This document shows positions 30,348 through 38,745 of a stretch of 64,000 nt of DNA, piece by piece. Made by a program: the position numbers and the translations under genes. A model generated the notes under the pieces. It was not told the DNA's origin and did no database searches. It worked only from the letters and a program-made list of their open reading frames with translations. Within the stretch, counting starts at the first letter, position 1. Each line of letters starts with the position of its first letter. Source of the stretch: Nitratireductor sp. (GTDB lineage Bacteria; Pseudomonadota; Alphaproteobacteria; Rhizobiales; Rhizobiaceae); assembly GCA_020637805.1 (NCBI GenBank), contig JACKJU010000001.1:248001-312000 (forward strand), read 5' to 3'.

Positions 30348-31160
30348 TCAGGTTTCGCTGATTTCGGTTGAATCGGAGGCTTCTGCCTCCTCGAGTTCCG
30401 CTTCGGCGCGTCGCTTCTCTACTATTCGGGCCATGCGGATCGATATTTCGTAGAGAAGCAGTGTCGGCACAGCCAGCCCTATCTGGCTAATCGGGTCCGG
30501 AGGCGTGAGCACGGCAGCTGCAACAAAGGTCAGAAGGATCGCGTATTTGCGCTTGTCGGCCAGCCAGTCCGCGCTCACCAGGCCGGCCTTGGCCAGCAGG
30601 GTAATTGCGACGGGAAGCTGGAACACCAGACCAAACGCAAATATCAGCGTCATGATGAGACTGAGATAGGCCGATACCGCCTGCAGGTTCTCGATCGTCG
30701 CAACGCCTTCTCCGCCGATCTGCTGCTGTGACAGGAAGAACCTGGTGGCGAGCGGCATGATCAGGAAATAGACGAGACACGCCCCCATGAAGAAGAGGAT
30801 CGGCGTGGCTATCAGGAATGGCGCGAATGCCTGGCGCTCGTTCTTGTAGAGGCCGGGCGCCATGAACTTGTAGACCTGGGTCGCGATCACCGGGAACGCG
30901 ATGAATACCGCACCAAAGAAGGCAATCTTCAACTGAACGAAGAAATATTCCTGAAGCGCGGTGTAGACGAAACGGACTTCGCTCGTACCAGCACCCCACT
31001 GATAGGGGATGATGAGGATGTTGAAGATCTTGTCGGCGAAGATGAAGCAGATAACGAAGAATATCGCCACGGCGATGACCGCCTTGAGAAGGCGCTGGCG
31101 CAGTTCGATCAGATGCTCGATCAACGGAGCACTGGAGGCGTCTATATCGTCCTGGCTCAT
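30348..31160 (-). CDS. tatC: Sec-independent protein translocase subunit TatC
   Basis: A 270-residue polytopic inner-membrane protein with six predicted helices. It is the receptor for twin-arginine signal peptides. The cytoplasmic N-terminus has the family motif PLIEHLIELRQRLLKAV, and the first periplasmic loop contains FVYTALQEYFFVQLKIAFF. The C-terminus is an acidic, variable tail. Its start overlaps the tatB stop by 4 bp (ATGA). Several Sox proteins encoded in this window (SoxB, SoxC, SoxF, SoxY) have twin-arginine signals and would be clients. Confidence 0.98.
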   Translation of the reverse strand: MSQDDIDASSAPLIEHLIELRQRLLKAVIAVAIFFVICFIFADKIFNILIIPYQWGAGTSEVRFVYTALQEYFFVQLKIAFFGAVFIAFPVIATQVYKFMAPGLYKNERQAFAPFLIATPILFFMGACLVYFLIMPLATRFFLSQQQIGGEGVATIENLQAVSAYLSLIMTLIFAFGLVFQLPVAITLLAKAGLVSADWLADKRKYAILLTFVAAAVLTPPDPISQIGLAVPTLLLYEISIRMARIVEKRRAEAELEEAEASDSTEISET

Positions 31161-31759
31161 GATTTCTTCGTGCTCCGCTTGGCTGCCGGCGTTTTGCCGG
31201 ACGCCACGGATTTGCTCTTGGCGGTGCTGCCCGCCGTCCTGGATGCCGTCTTGCCGGCTGCCGATGGCTTGGAGCCGCTCCTGGCTCCCTCGGAGGCGCT
31301 GGATTTACCGGCGGCCGCGGAAGCTGCCTTGGACCTGGACGATTTCGCAGGGGCCTTGGCCGTATCCGCCTTCTTCGCCGGCTTTGCATCACTGGCGGGA
31401 GACGGCAATTCCTCGGCAGCCTTGACCTCTTTCGAGGCGACGCTCTTGGCCGCATCGCTGGGTTTTGCGTCGTCCATCCAGCTTAGATCGAAATCCTCTT
31501 CATCCTGCTTCTTCTCGATCGCGGGAGTGGATTTCGGCTTGTCGAGATCGATCCTGGCATTGGCCATCTTCTTGACCTCGTCCAGATCCGCCTCTTTCAG
31601 CGCGTCATCGAACTGTTTCTGGAAATCCCCGGCCATGCGCTTCAGATTGCCCACCGTCTTGCCGACAGTGCGCAACACGCGCGGCAGGTCCTTCGGTCCC
31701 ACCACGATGATCGCAACACAGGCGATCACGACGATCTCGGTCCAGCCAACGTCAAACAA
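31157..31759 (-). CDS. tatB: Sec-independent protein translocase subunit TatB
   Basis: A 200-residue protein with one N-terminal membrane helix (MFDVGWTEIVVIACVAIIVV), the G-P-K-D-L hinge (VGPKDLPRVLRTVGK) and an amphipathic helix. A long, low-complexity C-terminal tail rich in Ala, Lys and Ser follows. That tail is longer than in enterobacterial TatB but usual in rhizobia. It works with TatC as the signal-peptide receptor. Confidence 0.95.
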   Translation of the reverse strand: MFDVGWTEIVVIACVAIIVVGPKDLPRVLRTVGKTVGNLKRMAGDFQKQFDDALKEADLDEVKKMANARIDLDKPKSTPAIEKKQDEEDFDLSWMDDAKPSDAAKSVASKEVKAAEELPSPASDAKPAKKADTAKAPAKSSRSKAASAAAGKSSASEGARSGSKPSAAGKTASRTAGSTAKSKSVASGKTPAAKRSTKKS

Positions 31760-31812
31760 GAATCAAATTCCCGGAGGATGGCAGGGCGCAGGCCCCGCCC
31801 GTTTCGGACAGC

Positions 31813-32040
31813 CTAGCTGCTCTTGGATTTGTCCTTGATGTCGGAAACGGTTTCCGACGCCTTCTGATCGATGGTCTTGGATGAATCAGCCATCTTGCTG
31901 TCATCTTCATTGAGACCTTTCTTGAAGGAATTGATGCCCTTGGCAACATCGCCCATCAGGTCGGAAATCTTGCCGCGTCCGAACAGCAACACCACGACCA
32001 CGGCGATAATCACGATTTGCCAGATACCGATCTGTCCCAT
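31813..32040 (-). CDS. tatA: Sec-independent protein translocase subunit TatA
   Basis: A 75-residue pore-forming component with the N-terminal helix [17 protein letters not shown] and the FGRGKI hinge. The amphipathic helix [20 protein letters not shown] and a short polar tail follow. GGAG lies upstream of the start. It is the first gene of tatABC; the gap to tatB is 53 bp. Confidence 0.96.
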   Translation of the reverse strand: MGQIGIWQIVIIAVVVVLLFGRGKISDLMGDVAKGINSFKKGLNEDDSKMADSSKTIDQKASETVSDIKDKSKSS

Positions 32041-32261
32041 GGGAAAACTCCAATACTGTTGTGGCCCGGCTTTTCCCGGCCCTCCACATTCGGCGGCACA
32101 TTACTCCGCCCATCATCCCGACCGCAAGCGACTTTAGGCGCATGCGGCAACCAATTTATTCAATAGTTAAGCGCGCATCCGGCCCCATTCAATGCATTGG
32201 ACCCATTTGTGGCCTGATCCATCGCGTGCCGCACTGCAAAACACGGGGTTTCCAAACGCGC

Positions 32262-33431
32262 CTACTCCTGGCTCGCAGGAAACGCCATTGCCTTGCCTGG
32301 CTTGACCGATACGAGAACCTGGCGGAGGCCCGCTTCGAGTTCGCCCTGGCGGAGCCGCGCATGAAGCGGCTGTTCAAGTCCCTGCACCTGAAGTTCAACG
32401 AGTTCGGCCTCTCCGGCAAACCGGCGTGCCGATATGACCGCGGGAATGCCGGTTGGCTGATCCGATTGCCTGCGGCGGACCGAACCCGATGCGGAAGGCG
32501 AAACCAGAATGTCTGAGTGACGGATGCATATCTCGATATCGCGTACGGGCACGCTCCCGTTTTCAAGCGGCGCGGCAAGAACCGCCTGCCGGATATCGCC
32601 CAGCGGCGAGGACAAAACGCCTCCTTCGAGCCGGCCGGAAATGCGATTGACCTGCGAAAAGAACTCCGCGGCGAACAGGTCCGCAGGCTTCTCGTACACC
32701 TCTTCGCAGGTGCCCGTCTGCACGATGCGTCCGTTGCGCATGAGAGCAATCCGATCCGATACCTTCAGAGCTTCTTCCGGATCGTGGGTAACGATGACTA
32801 CCGTTGAACGGGTCGCTCGCAGCAAACCTAGCGTTTCTTCGCGGATAGTGTCGCGAAGCCTGGCATCGAGACCGGAAAACGGTTCATCCATGAGAAGAAT
32901 GCCTGGCCGCGGGGCAAGGGCTCTGGCAAGCGCCACACGCTGCTGTTCGCCACCTGAGAGATTTCCCGGAAAATTCTCGGCCCTGTCTGCGAGGCCGACC
33001 TGTTCAAGCAAACGGATTGCAATGAGGCGGCGCTCAGCCCGCTCCAGCGCGGTCAGTCCGAATTCAACGTTACCGCGGATCGTCATATGGGGGAAAAGTG
33101 CGAAGTCCTGAAAGACCAGTCCAACCCCGCGGCGCTCCGGCGGGACGAACTGTCCGTCTCCCGCGACGACCCGGCCATCAATTGAAACCGTGCCTTGTGT
33201 CGGCGCAAGCAATCCGGCAGCCATGCGCAACAGGGTCGTCTTTCCAGACCCAGAAGGCCCAAGCAGGCTGACCACTTCCCCGACGCCAATTTGCAGAGAG
33301 ATTCCAAAAAGGGTCTGCGTATCGCCGTAGGAGTGGCTGACCTCAGAAAAGGCCAGGCTCGAGGCTATCGCCACGCCGGTCTTGTTGCGGCCGCCATAGT
33401 TGCGGCTTGCGTGGGTTGTTGCTTTGGCCAT
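32262..33431 (-). CDS. ABC transporter ATP-binding protein, FbpC/PotA type
   Basis: A 389-residue ABC ATPase with Walker A GPSGSGKTTL, signature NLSGGEQQRVALARALA, Walker B ILLMDEPFSGLD and a C-terminal TOBE domain from about residue 290. The pattern GVGLVFQDFALFPHMTIRGNV and the domain order are typical of ferric-iron (FbpC) and polyamine (PotA) importers. No permease or binding-protein gene is adjacent: tatA is downstream and the cold-shock gene upstream, both with gaps over 170 bp. The substrate cannot be assigned; it may energise permeases encoded elsewhere. Confidence 0.85.
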   Translation of the reverse strand: MAKATTHASRNYGGRNKTGVAIASSLAFSEVSHSYGDTQTLFGISLQIGVGEVVSLLGPSGSGKTTLLRMAAGLLAPTQGTVSIDGRVVAGDGQFVPPERRGVGLVFQDFALFPHMTIRGNVEFGLTALERAERRLIAIRLLEQVGLADRAENFPGNLSGGEQQRVALARALAPRPGILLMDEPFSGLDARLRDTIREETLGLLRATRSTVVIVTHDPEEALKVSDRIALMRNGRIVQTGTCEEVYEKPADLFAAEFFSQVNRISGRLEGGVLSSPLGDIRQAVLAAPLENGSVPVRDIEICIRHSDILVSPSASGSVRRRQSDQPTGIPAVISARRFAGEAELVELQVQGLEQPLHARLRQGELEAGLRQVLVSVKPGKAMAFPASQE

Positions 33432-33602
33432 AGATCTTCGAGGACGGAAGCGCCGTGTTTATGAATTCCGGTCGGGGTTCAACCGGCACGATCTCCGGCA
33501 CAACACCGGAACCACACTCGGCGCAGCATTTCAAGCCGCTGTCAAACCAATGGCATCGGCAACGGAACTTTGCGGGCTCGTCAGAGCAGCGGTGAAAGGT
33601 AT

Positions 33603-34250
33603 TCAGTTGGCGCGCAGGTCGCGGCTGCCGTCGTCTGGATGGACCTCGGCTGCCATCAGTCCCTTCGAACCGCGGCCGAACCGTACAAGCACGGACTGAC
33701 CTGGTCGAAGCTCGGTTAGACCGAAACGCCGCAGCGTTTCCATGTGGACGAAGATGTCCTCGCCATTGCGGGTCACAAATCCGAAACCCTTGACGCGGTT
33801 GAACCACTTGACCGTGGCAACAACCAGATCGCTTTCCGGCTCGACAGCAACATGCGTTCTCGGCTGCATATCGGGATCAGGCCGAACTGCAGTCGAATCG
33901 TCCATGGAAAGGACCCTCAGCGCCTGCCAGCCCTTGTCGCGGCGGACCGCTTCGCAGACGATGCGCGCACCTTCCAGAACCGTGGAGAAGCCGTCTTTCC
34001 TGAGAATGGTTACATGAACGAGAATATCCGGGAGGTCATCGTCTGGGACGATGAACCCAAATCCCTTGGAAACGTCGAACCATTTGATGGCACCTGCAAC
34101 GAGAACAACCTCACTGCCCAAACCGCTGAACGCGTGACTGTTTTCTCCTGGCGAACCCGTCACGGATCCGGCAGCGTCGCGACCGAAAGACTTGTTGGTG
34201 TTACCGGGTTCCGTCTCCTCGAACCCTCCAGATGACCTCTTGGCCCCCAT
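33603..34250 (-). CDS. Protein with two cold-shock domains
   Basis: A 215-residue protein with two CSD folds joined by a linker. In domain 1 (about 52-115) the RNP1-like motif is [11 protein letters not shown]; in domain 2 (about 142-205) it is [16 protein letters not shown]. Domain 1 retains the aromatic RNA-binding residues but has LVHVTIL at the RNP2 position, a small variation. The first 45 residues are a polar, probably disordered extension. Such double-CSD proteins are common in rhizobia and are assumed to bind single-stranded RNA or DNA, acting as RNA chaperones. Confidence 0.93.
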   Translation of the reverse strand: MGAKRSSGGFEETEPGNTNKSFGRDAAGSVTGSPGENSHAFSGLGSEVVLVAGAIKWFDVSKGFGFIVPDDDLPDILVHVTILRKDGFSTVLEGARIVCEAVRRDKGWQALRVLSMDDSTAVRPDPDMQPRTHVAVEPESDLVVATVKWFNRVKGFGFVTRNGEDIFVHMETLRRFGLTELRPGQSVLVRFGRGSKGLMAAEVHPDDGSRDLRAN

Positions 34251-34530
34251 GCCGCATTTCCCTCGAATTGAGGTTGCGCCGCCCCATCTTCAAACGCAAC
34301 TGATTCTCCAGCGATGATAGCATCATCACCCGTCTGGCCAGCAAGACCTCGCGCAAGTTTTTTAACCATTGTTTTGCGGGGCGGCAATCGATTGCCAGAC
34401 TGGACTTTCAGCAGCCGGAAACCAGTTAGCTTGAAGGCATTGTCACCAGCAGTGACGACATGTAATTGCCGTGAGCCGGAGAACGGCCGCAAATTTCAAT
34501 ATTCGCGCTTTGAAAGGAACCTTCAAGACC

Positions 34531-34986
34531 ATGAAATATCTTCATACGATGGTCCGGATTACCGATGTCGACAAATCCCTTCATTTCTATTGCGACCTTC
34601 TGGGGATGAAAGAAGTGAGACGGATCGAAGCCGAGCAAGGACGGTTCACGCTCATTTTCCTTGCTGCCAGCGACGATCTTGCAACTGCCGAAGGCGAGAT
34701 GGATTCGACCGATCGTGCTCCCTGCCTCGAGCTCACATACAACTGGGATCCGGAGGAATATGGCGGGGGCCGCAATTTCGGGCACCTGGCATACGCCGTC
34801 GACGACATATACGGACTTTGCCAGAAACTCATGGATGCCGGAGTGACAATCAACCGCCCGCCGCGTGACGGCCGCATGGCGTTCGTACGCTCGCCGGACA
34901 ACATCTCCCTTGAATTGCTGCAGAAGGGAACGGCACTTGAGCCGGCAGAACCCTGGTTGAGCATGCAAAATACCGGTGAGTGGTAG
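34531..34986 (+). CDS. gloA: Lactoylglutathione lyase (glyoxalase I)
   Basis: A 151-residue VOC-fold enzyme that converts the methylglyoxal-glutathione hemithioacetal to S-lactoylglutathione. The metal ligands are recognisable: His5 (KYLHTMVRI), Glu in CLELTYN, His in NFGHLAYAV and Glu in ISLELLQ. ATG 34531 gives the canonical [20 protein letters not shown] start; the frame continues 60 bp further upstream to a GTG without family similarity. It is divergent from the cold-shock gene. A hairpin (34976-35005) overlaps the stop codon. Confidence 0.97.
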   Translation: MKYLHTMVRITDVDKSLHFYCDLLGMKEVRRIEAEQGRFTLIFLAASDDLATAEGEMDSTDRAPCLELTYNWDPEEYGGGRNFGHLAYAVDDIYGLCQKLMDAGVTINRPPRDGRMAFVRSPDNISLELLQKGTALEPAEPWLSMQNTGEW

Positions 34987-35005
34987 GCGCAAGCCCACCA
35001 CTCAC
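34976..35005 (+). terminator. Hairpin at the end of gloA
   Basis: GTGAGTGGT-a-GGC and GCC-c-ACCACTCAC form a long, nearly perfect stem with loop GCAA that includes the gloA stop codon. There is no T-run, so its role as terminator is uncertain. Confidence 0.5.
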
Positions 35006-35353
35006 GTTCCGGCATTCTAAACCGTCGATTCGGCCGGATTGTAATCGTGCGGATTTTGTCATTCGGGAGGGCAAGGATTTGCCCACTGCCGCGTCGACCC
35101 GGACTACTGCCATCATGGAAACAGGTGACAGAGGCAACATGTCCCAGGTGGCTGAAAAGTGGCGCGATGACACTTTTCAGCCTCATTTAGGGCGATAAAG
35201 GCTAAACAAATCGGGTCGTTACCGGTTCCTGTGGCGCGCGCACCTTGCGCTAAGGCCCTTGATTGGGCAAACAGGCATTTCAGGAGACTCACAACCGGGA
35301 ACTTTCATGCCATTTCGGTGGCGAATGCCGGCTCCAGGCGGGGATGGGAATTA
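34987..35353. other. Region between gloA and the DUF882 gene
   Basis: 367 bp without a convincing gene. It contains the end of the gloA hairpin and a separate 12-bp inverted repeat at 35150-35182, described as its own feature. A short open frame (MSQVAEKWRDDTFQPHLGR, from 35139) overlaps that repeat and has no recognisable relatives. Confidence 0.5.
35150..35182. repeat. 12-bp inverted repeat
   Basis: GGCTGAAAAGTG (35150-35161) and CACTTTTCAGCC (35171-35182) are perfect reverse complements around a 9-nt loop. There is no T-run on either strand. It lies about 170 bp upstream of the DUF882 gene. It could be an operator, an mRNA stem or a member of a dispersed repeat family. Confidence 0.6.
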
Positions 35354-36586
35354 GTGCCAACACAATCGCGAAACGAACGGGTTTGCCTGCGCCATCCGTG
35401 GCGTGGCCAGTCGTCCCGGGATTTGCGGCTTGTGCTTTTGTCCTTTGCCTGCACAATCGCGCTTTCCGGCTGCGTTTCGGGAGGCCCTGGACAAGATCTC
35501 CAGACAATGGCTCTTCAGGAGGCCGCCTCGCAAAGCGTGGATGGTTCGGCCAGCGGTGGCTCGGGCAGTCCCTATGAAGGGGCCTTGCCTTCCGACGCCA
35601 CGGCAGGTTCGCAATCTGCTTCCGGCCAATTTCCCGTTCCCGAAGTCTCGCCGCGTTACGAGAACGACAATGCGGCGCTAGCGCTCGCCGAGACGACGGA
35701 AGCAACGCCCGCGAGTGCTGCAGCAATGAACGTTGCGCAGGAAGGTCCGGCGACCGGTGAAACGGCAAGCCAAACCCCTGCCGCCAGTCAGCAGATCGAA
35801 ATCAATCAGGGGGCAGCGACCACCGCAAGCGCAGCAGCAATGGCGCAGCCTGCAAGACCAGTCGCCGCAAATTCTCCCTCACCTTCTGCCGGGCCATCTT
35901 CCGCGCCCTCGCCCGCGATTGTGACTGCATCAGTTCAACCCGCACCACAGAAGCCGAAGTCCTTCCTTGAGCAATTGTTCGGGAGGCGCGATACAGCACG
36001 TTCCGCCAGCACCAGCCGCAACCCGGCGCAGCCGCGAACCGCCTCGCAGCAGCGCACGGCTTCTGCAGTTCCCGGAAACAATGGCGTTCTTCCAGGTGTC
36101 CGCTCGGGCAAGACCCTTTTTGGAATCGACGATTCGGAAGACGGTCACGACGAGGAAAATGCGAATTCCGGCGTGCAGGTCGCTTCGGTCGGTCCTCTTG
36201 GCCGTCTGATCAGCAAGGGCGGCTTCGTACTCCAGACAGAACGCGTTCAGGCCGACTGTTTCCCGGCCGAGTTGACTCAGGTTCTGCACACGATCGAGCG
36301 CCGGTATGGCCAAAAGGTCGTCATCACATCCGGTTATCGAAACCCGGAACGCAACCGGCGCGCCGGTGGTGCCAAGAACTCCATGCACATGTATTGCAAG
36401 GCCGCAGACATCCAGGTTCCGGGCGTCAGCAAATGGGATCTTGCCAAGTATCTGCGCACCCTGCCCGGCCGAGGTGGCGTAGGCACCTACTGCCGGACCA
36501 ATTCGGTTCACATCGACACCGGCAGCAAGCGCGACTGGCATTATCCGTGCCGCCGGGGCGGTTCGAAGGTCAGGAAAAAAGCCTGA
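35354..36586 (+). CDS. DUF882 (YcbK-like) peptidase-fold lipoprotein
   Basis: From GTG 35354 a 410-residue protein. It begins with a signal sequence ending in a lipobox-like IALSGC (about residue 43), followed by some 220 residues of low-complexity Ala/Ser/Gln/Pro linker. The C-terminal M15-like domain (about 290-410) has ITSGYRNPERNRRAGG, SMHMYCKAADIQVPG and VHIDTGSKRDWHYPC. The His/Asp pattern matches the zinc site of D-Ala-D-Ala carboxypeptidase-related proteins. A longer frame from GTG 35231 is possible, but its extra residues are not signal-like. The likely role is cell-wall binding or modification; activity is unproven for this family. Confidence 0.85.
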   Translation: MPTQSRNERVCLRHPWRGQSSRDLRLVLLSFACTIALSGCVSGGPGQDLQTMALQEAASQSVDGSASGGSGSPYEGALPSDATAGSQSASGQFPVPEVSPRYENDNAALALAETTEATPASAAAMNVAQEGPATGETASQTPAASQQIEINQGAATTASAAAMAQPARPVAANSPSPSAGPSSAPSPAIVTASVQPAPQKPKSFLEQLFGRRDTARSASTSRNPAQPRTASQQRTASAVPGNNGVLPGVRSGKTLFGIDDSEDGHDEENANSGVQVASVGPLGRLISKGGFVLQTERVQADCFPAELTQVLHTIERRYGQKVVITSGYRNPERNRRAGGAKNSMHMYCKAADIQVPGVSKWDLAKYLRTLPGRGGVGTYCRTNSVHIDTGSKRDWHYPCRRGGSKVRKKA

Positions 36587-36640
36587 TCGGCACCGTCAAA
36601 AACTTTACGCAAAAAAGTTTTGCGACCGGTGATTTAGCGG

Positions 36641-36669
36641 TTGATACCACGGTCGAACGTCTCTATAAC
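36641..36669 (+). promoter_or_regulatory. Sigma-70 promoter of tRNA-Glu
   Basis: TTGATA (36641-36646) and TATAAC (36664-36669) are separated by exactly 17 bp. Transcription would start about 25 nt before the tRNA. Confidence 0.7.
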
Positions 36670-36700
36670 CCGCCTGCATTCGCTGATCAGCGACTGCTGT

Positions 36701-36776
36701 GCGCCCTTCGTCTAGCGGTCTAGGACGCCGCCCTTTCACGGCGGAAACACGGGTTCGAGTCCCGTAGGGCGTACCA
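36701..36776 (+). tRNA. tRNA-Glu (anticodon TTC)
   Basis: Acceptor stem GCGCCCT pairs with AGGGCGT (first pair G-T). The D-arm contains GTCTAGCGGTCTAGGAC, the anticodon stem CCGCC/GGCGG encloses CTTTCAC (anticodon TTC), and the T-arm has TTCGAGT. The discriminator is A and CCA is encoded at 36774-36776. Confidence 0.96.
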
Positions 36777-37041
36777 TTTTTCCCGGAAAAATTGGTGCAT
36801 TTTCCTGACAATCCCTACGTCAGGTCAATATGTTGTGCTCAATTCTTCAATCATCACATGATGTGCCGTCAGGCCCTTAGACACAGTCCAGGCTCCGGAG
36901 TGTGCTGCGGCAAACCTTGCTGTGACACCGGATTCCCGGACTGGCCTTCTGCCGCATTCCGCCAGGACTACGCTCGTGCCCGAGGAGCTGCTGGAAGGGC
37001 TCGCAATTTTTTCGCAAGCCTTCTCAAAAAGTGAAAATCAT

Positions 37042-37082
37042 TTGATCTATCTCAAATGGAACAAAAGCGCTGCTGCTAATCT
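37042..37082 (+). promoter_or_regulatory. FNR-type box with a correctly spaced -10 element
   Basis: TTGAT-CTAT-CTCAA (37042-37055) differs by one base from the FNR/FnrN consensus TTGAT-N4-ATCAA; the wider TTTGA/TCAAA arms are perfectly symmetric. TAATCT (37077-37082) is a good -10 element. The predicted start near 37090 places the centre of the box at -41.5, the position of class II FNR-activated promoters. No protein gene begins here; the transcript would be the small RNA candidate. Confidence 0.55.
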
Positions 37083-37089
37083 CAACCTG

Positions 37090-37230
37090 TCTTCGGGAGG
37101 TGACAGGCACTTGTCTCTTCAACCTGTCAATCAAACGAAGGCACGCTTGATCGCGAATGACCGGGATCTGTAGGTTCGAAGTTCCTCCCCTCCACAATTA
37201 CTTCGATTTCTACAGATCCCGTCTTTTTTT
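37090..37230 (+). ncRNA. Candidate small RNA with CU-rich terminator loop
   Basis: About 141 nt from the predicted start to the end of a seven-T run. The 5' end has a small hairpin (CCTGTC/GACAGG, 37086-37107) with GGGAGG in its loop. The 3' end is a strong terminator: GGGATCTGTAG (37163-37173) pairs with CTACAGATCCC (37210-37220), and inside it TCGAAGT pairs with ACTTCGA. The unpaired loop contains CCTCCCCTCC, then GTCTTTTTTT follows. The CU-rich loop resembles the anti-Shine-Dalgarno loops of several alphaproteobacterial sRNAs and is complementary to GGGAGG in the first loop. A 20-codon open frame from TTG 37111 to 37173, placed 10 bp after GGGAGG, makes a small-protein mRNA an alternative. 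The rest of the 36777-37415 gap shows no gene. Confidence 0.5.
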
Positions 37231-37359
37231 CCGAAAATTCGTAATACGTCTCTGCCACACCATAACGGGCAGAAGATTCCGGTTCGACGCAAACTCGTAC
37301 TGGCAAACTTGAGCAGTTGCTCGTTTGCACAAATCTCTCCATCCATCCAAATCGCAATG

Positions 37360-37387
37360 AAAAAGCGGCACGCCTGCGCGCGCCGCT
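37360..37387 (-). terminator. Terminator of the sox operon
   Basis: On the minus strand AGCGGC pairs with GCCGCT across a 12-nt loop, followed by five T residues (37360-37364), 29 bp after the soxF stop. Confidence 0.75.
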
Positions 37388-37415
37388 CTCAGTTTCACTG
37401 TCGTATGGCAGAAGA

Positions 37416-38693
37416 TCAGCCGAACATGTCGGTGGTGATTCCCTTGTACCAGCCAAGCGATTCCTCGTAGGTGGCCTTGCGGACGGCTTCCGATTCTCCG
37501 TTTTCGCTTATGAAACTCGACGTTGAAGCGATCTTGCCGTCCTGCGGCGCATATTGTGCGCCAACCTTCACGCCGTCGTCGGTCTCGATCAGGCTCCAGC
37601 AGGTGTTGGAGTATTTGGCAGGAAACACCTTGGAACCGGTAAGGTCTCCGCGAATGTTCATTACCGCGACCTTGGCCTGGCTGTTGGCAGAGAAGCCGGA
37701 CTTCGGCATCGCTCCCGCAATCGAGGCGTCGCCAATGACAAAGATGTTCTCGTCGATCGTCGAACGCATCGATTCCGCGACAATGGGGCAGAAGCCTGAA
37801 TCGTCCGTCAGGCCTGCAGCGGACGCTATTTCGCCCGCCTTCTGAGCCGGAATGATGTTCAGGAGATCACCATTGAAAGTGTCCAGATCGGTTTCGACCG
37901 TTCCGGCATTCACGTCCACGCCCTTGATTCCGCCATGTACGTCAGGGCCAATCCATTCGACCATGCCGGGATAGTATTTCTCCCAGCCGGCCATGAAGAG
38001 GCCCTGTTTCGAGAACTTTTCCTTGGGATCGAGAACGATGATCTTGGCATCCACTCCCTTGCTCTTGAACAAGTGCGCCATCATCGACACGCGCTCATAC
38101 GGTCCGGGCGGGCAACGATAGGGGTTTGGCGGCGCCACCATGACGACCTGCTGACCGCTGGTGATAGCGTCCAGCTTGTCCTTGAGAAGCTGCGTTTGCG
38201 GTCCTGCCTGCCAGGCATGCGGCGCAATCTCGGCCGCTTCCTTCGAATAGCCGGGCACCGAATCCCAGATCAAATCGATTCCTGGGGAAAGGATGAGTCG
38301 GTCATAGGCAACAGAGGTACCGTCCGCCATCTCCACGGTTTTCGCAGCGCGGTCGACCGAGACAGCCATTCCCGTCAGCTTGGTCACCCCGTAATCCGAC
38401 TGAAGCCGGTCGTAGCCGTGGGTGATCGAATCGAAATCGCGGTAACCACCGAGATAGAGGTTGGAAAAGAAGCAGGTTGTGAACTTGTCGGAGTCATCGA
38501 TCAGGGTAACGTCGATCTCTCCCTTGCCGTCCTTGGCCAGATAGCGGGCTGCCGTGGCTCCTCCCGCGCCCCCACCGACGATTACCACCCTGGGCTTCGT
38601 CTGTGCGCGCAGAAGAGCTGGAAAGCCCAGCGCTGCGGCGCTGGCACCTGTCAGCAAGCCGAATTGCCTGCGGGTAAGCTTTGTCATTGTCAT
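37416..38693 (-). CDS. soxF: SoxF, flavocytochrome c sulfide dehydrogenase flavoprotein subunit
   Basis: A 425-residue periplasmic FAD protein with a twin-arginine signal (TRRQFGLLTGASAAALG). The FAD motif VVIVGGGAGGATAARYL comes next. The two cysteines expected for the redox-active disulfide are in NPYRCPPGPYER and YSNTCWSL. The C-terminal FCSD-type domain is complete. With SoxE it forms a sulfide-oxidising flavocytochrome c; in Paracoccus SoxF is accessory and speeds thiosulfate oxidation. It is the last gene of the minus-strand sox operon, 52 bp after soxE and followed by a terminator. Confidence 0.95.
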   Translation of the reverse strand: MTMTKLTRRQFGLLTGASAAALGFPALLRAQTKPRVVIVGGGAGGATAARYLAKDGKGEIDVTLIDDSDKFTTCFFSNLYLGGYRDFDSITHGYDRLQSDYGVTKLTGMAVSVDRAAKTVEMADGTSVAYDRLILSPGIDLIWDSVPGYSKEAAEIAPHAWQAGPQTQLLKDKLDAITSGQQVVMVAPPNPYRCPPGPYERVSMMAHLFKSKGVDAKIIVLDPKEKFSKQGLFMAGWEKYYPGMVEWIGPDVHGGIKGVDVNAGTVETDLDTFNGDLLNIIPAQKAGEIASAAGLTDDSGFCPIVAESMRSTIDENIFVIGDASIAGAMPKSGFSANSQAKVAVMNIRGDLTGSKVFPAKYSNTCWSLIETDDGVKVGAQYAPQDGKIASTSSFISENGESEAVRKATYEESLGWYKGITTDMFG

Positions 38694-38745
38694 TCCTCCC
38701 AGTGTTGTGGGTACCGGCTAGGTCACCGGACACCCGGTTGACGCA

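Noticed and set aside
35034..35198. Short open frame ending in MSQVAEKWRDDTFQPHLGR
   Set aside because: Overlaps the 12-bp inverted repeat, has no family similarity, and no clear ribosome binding site fixes a start.
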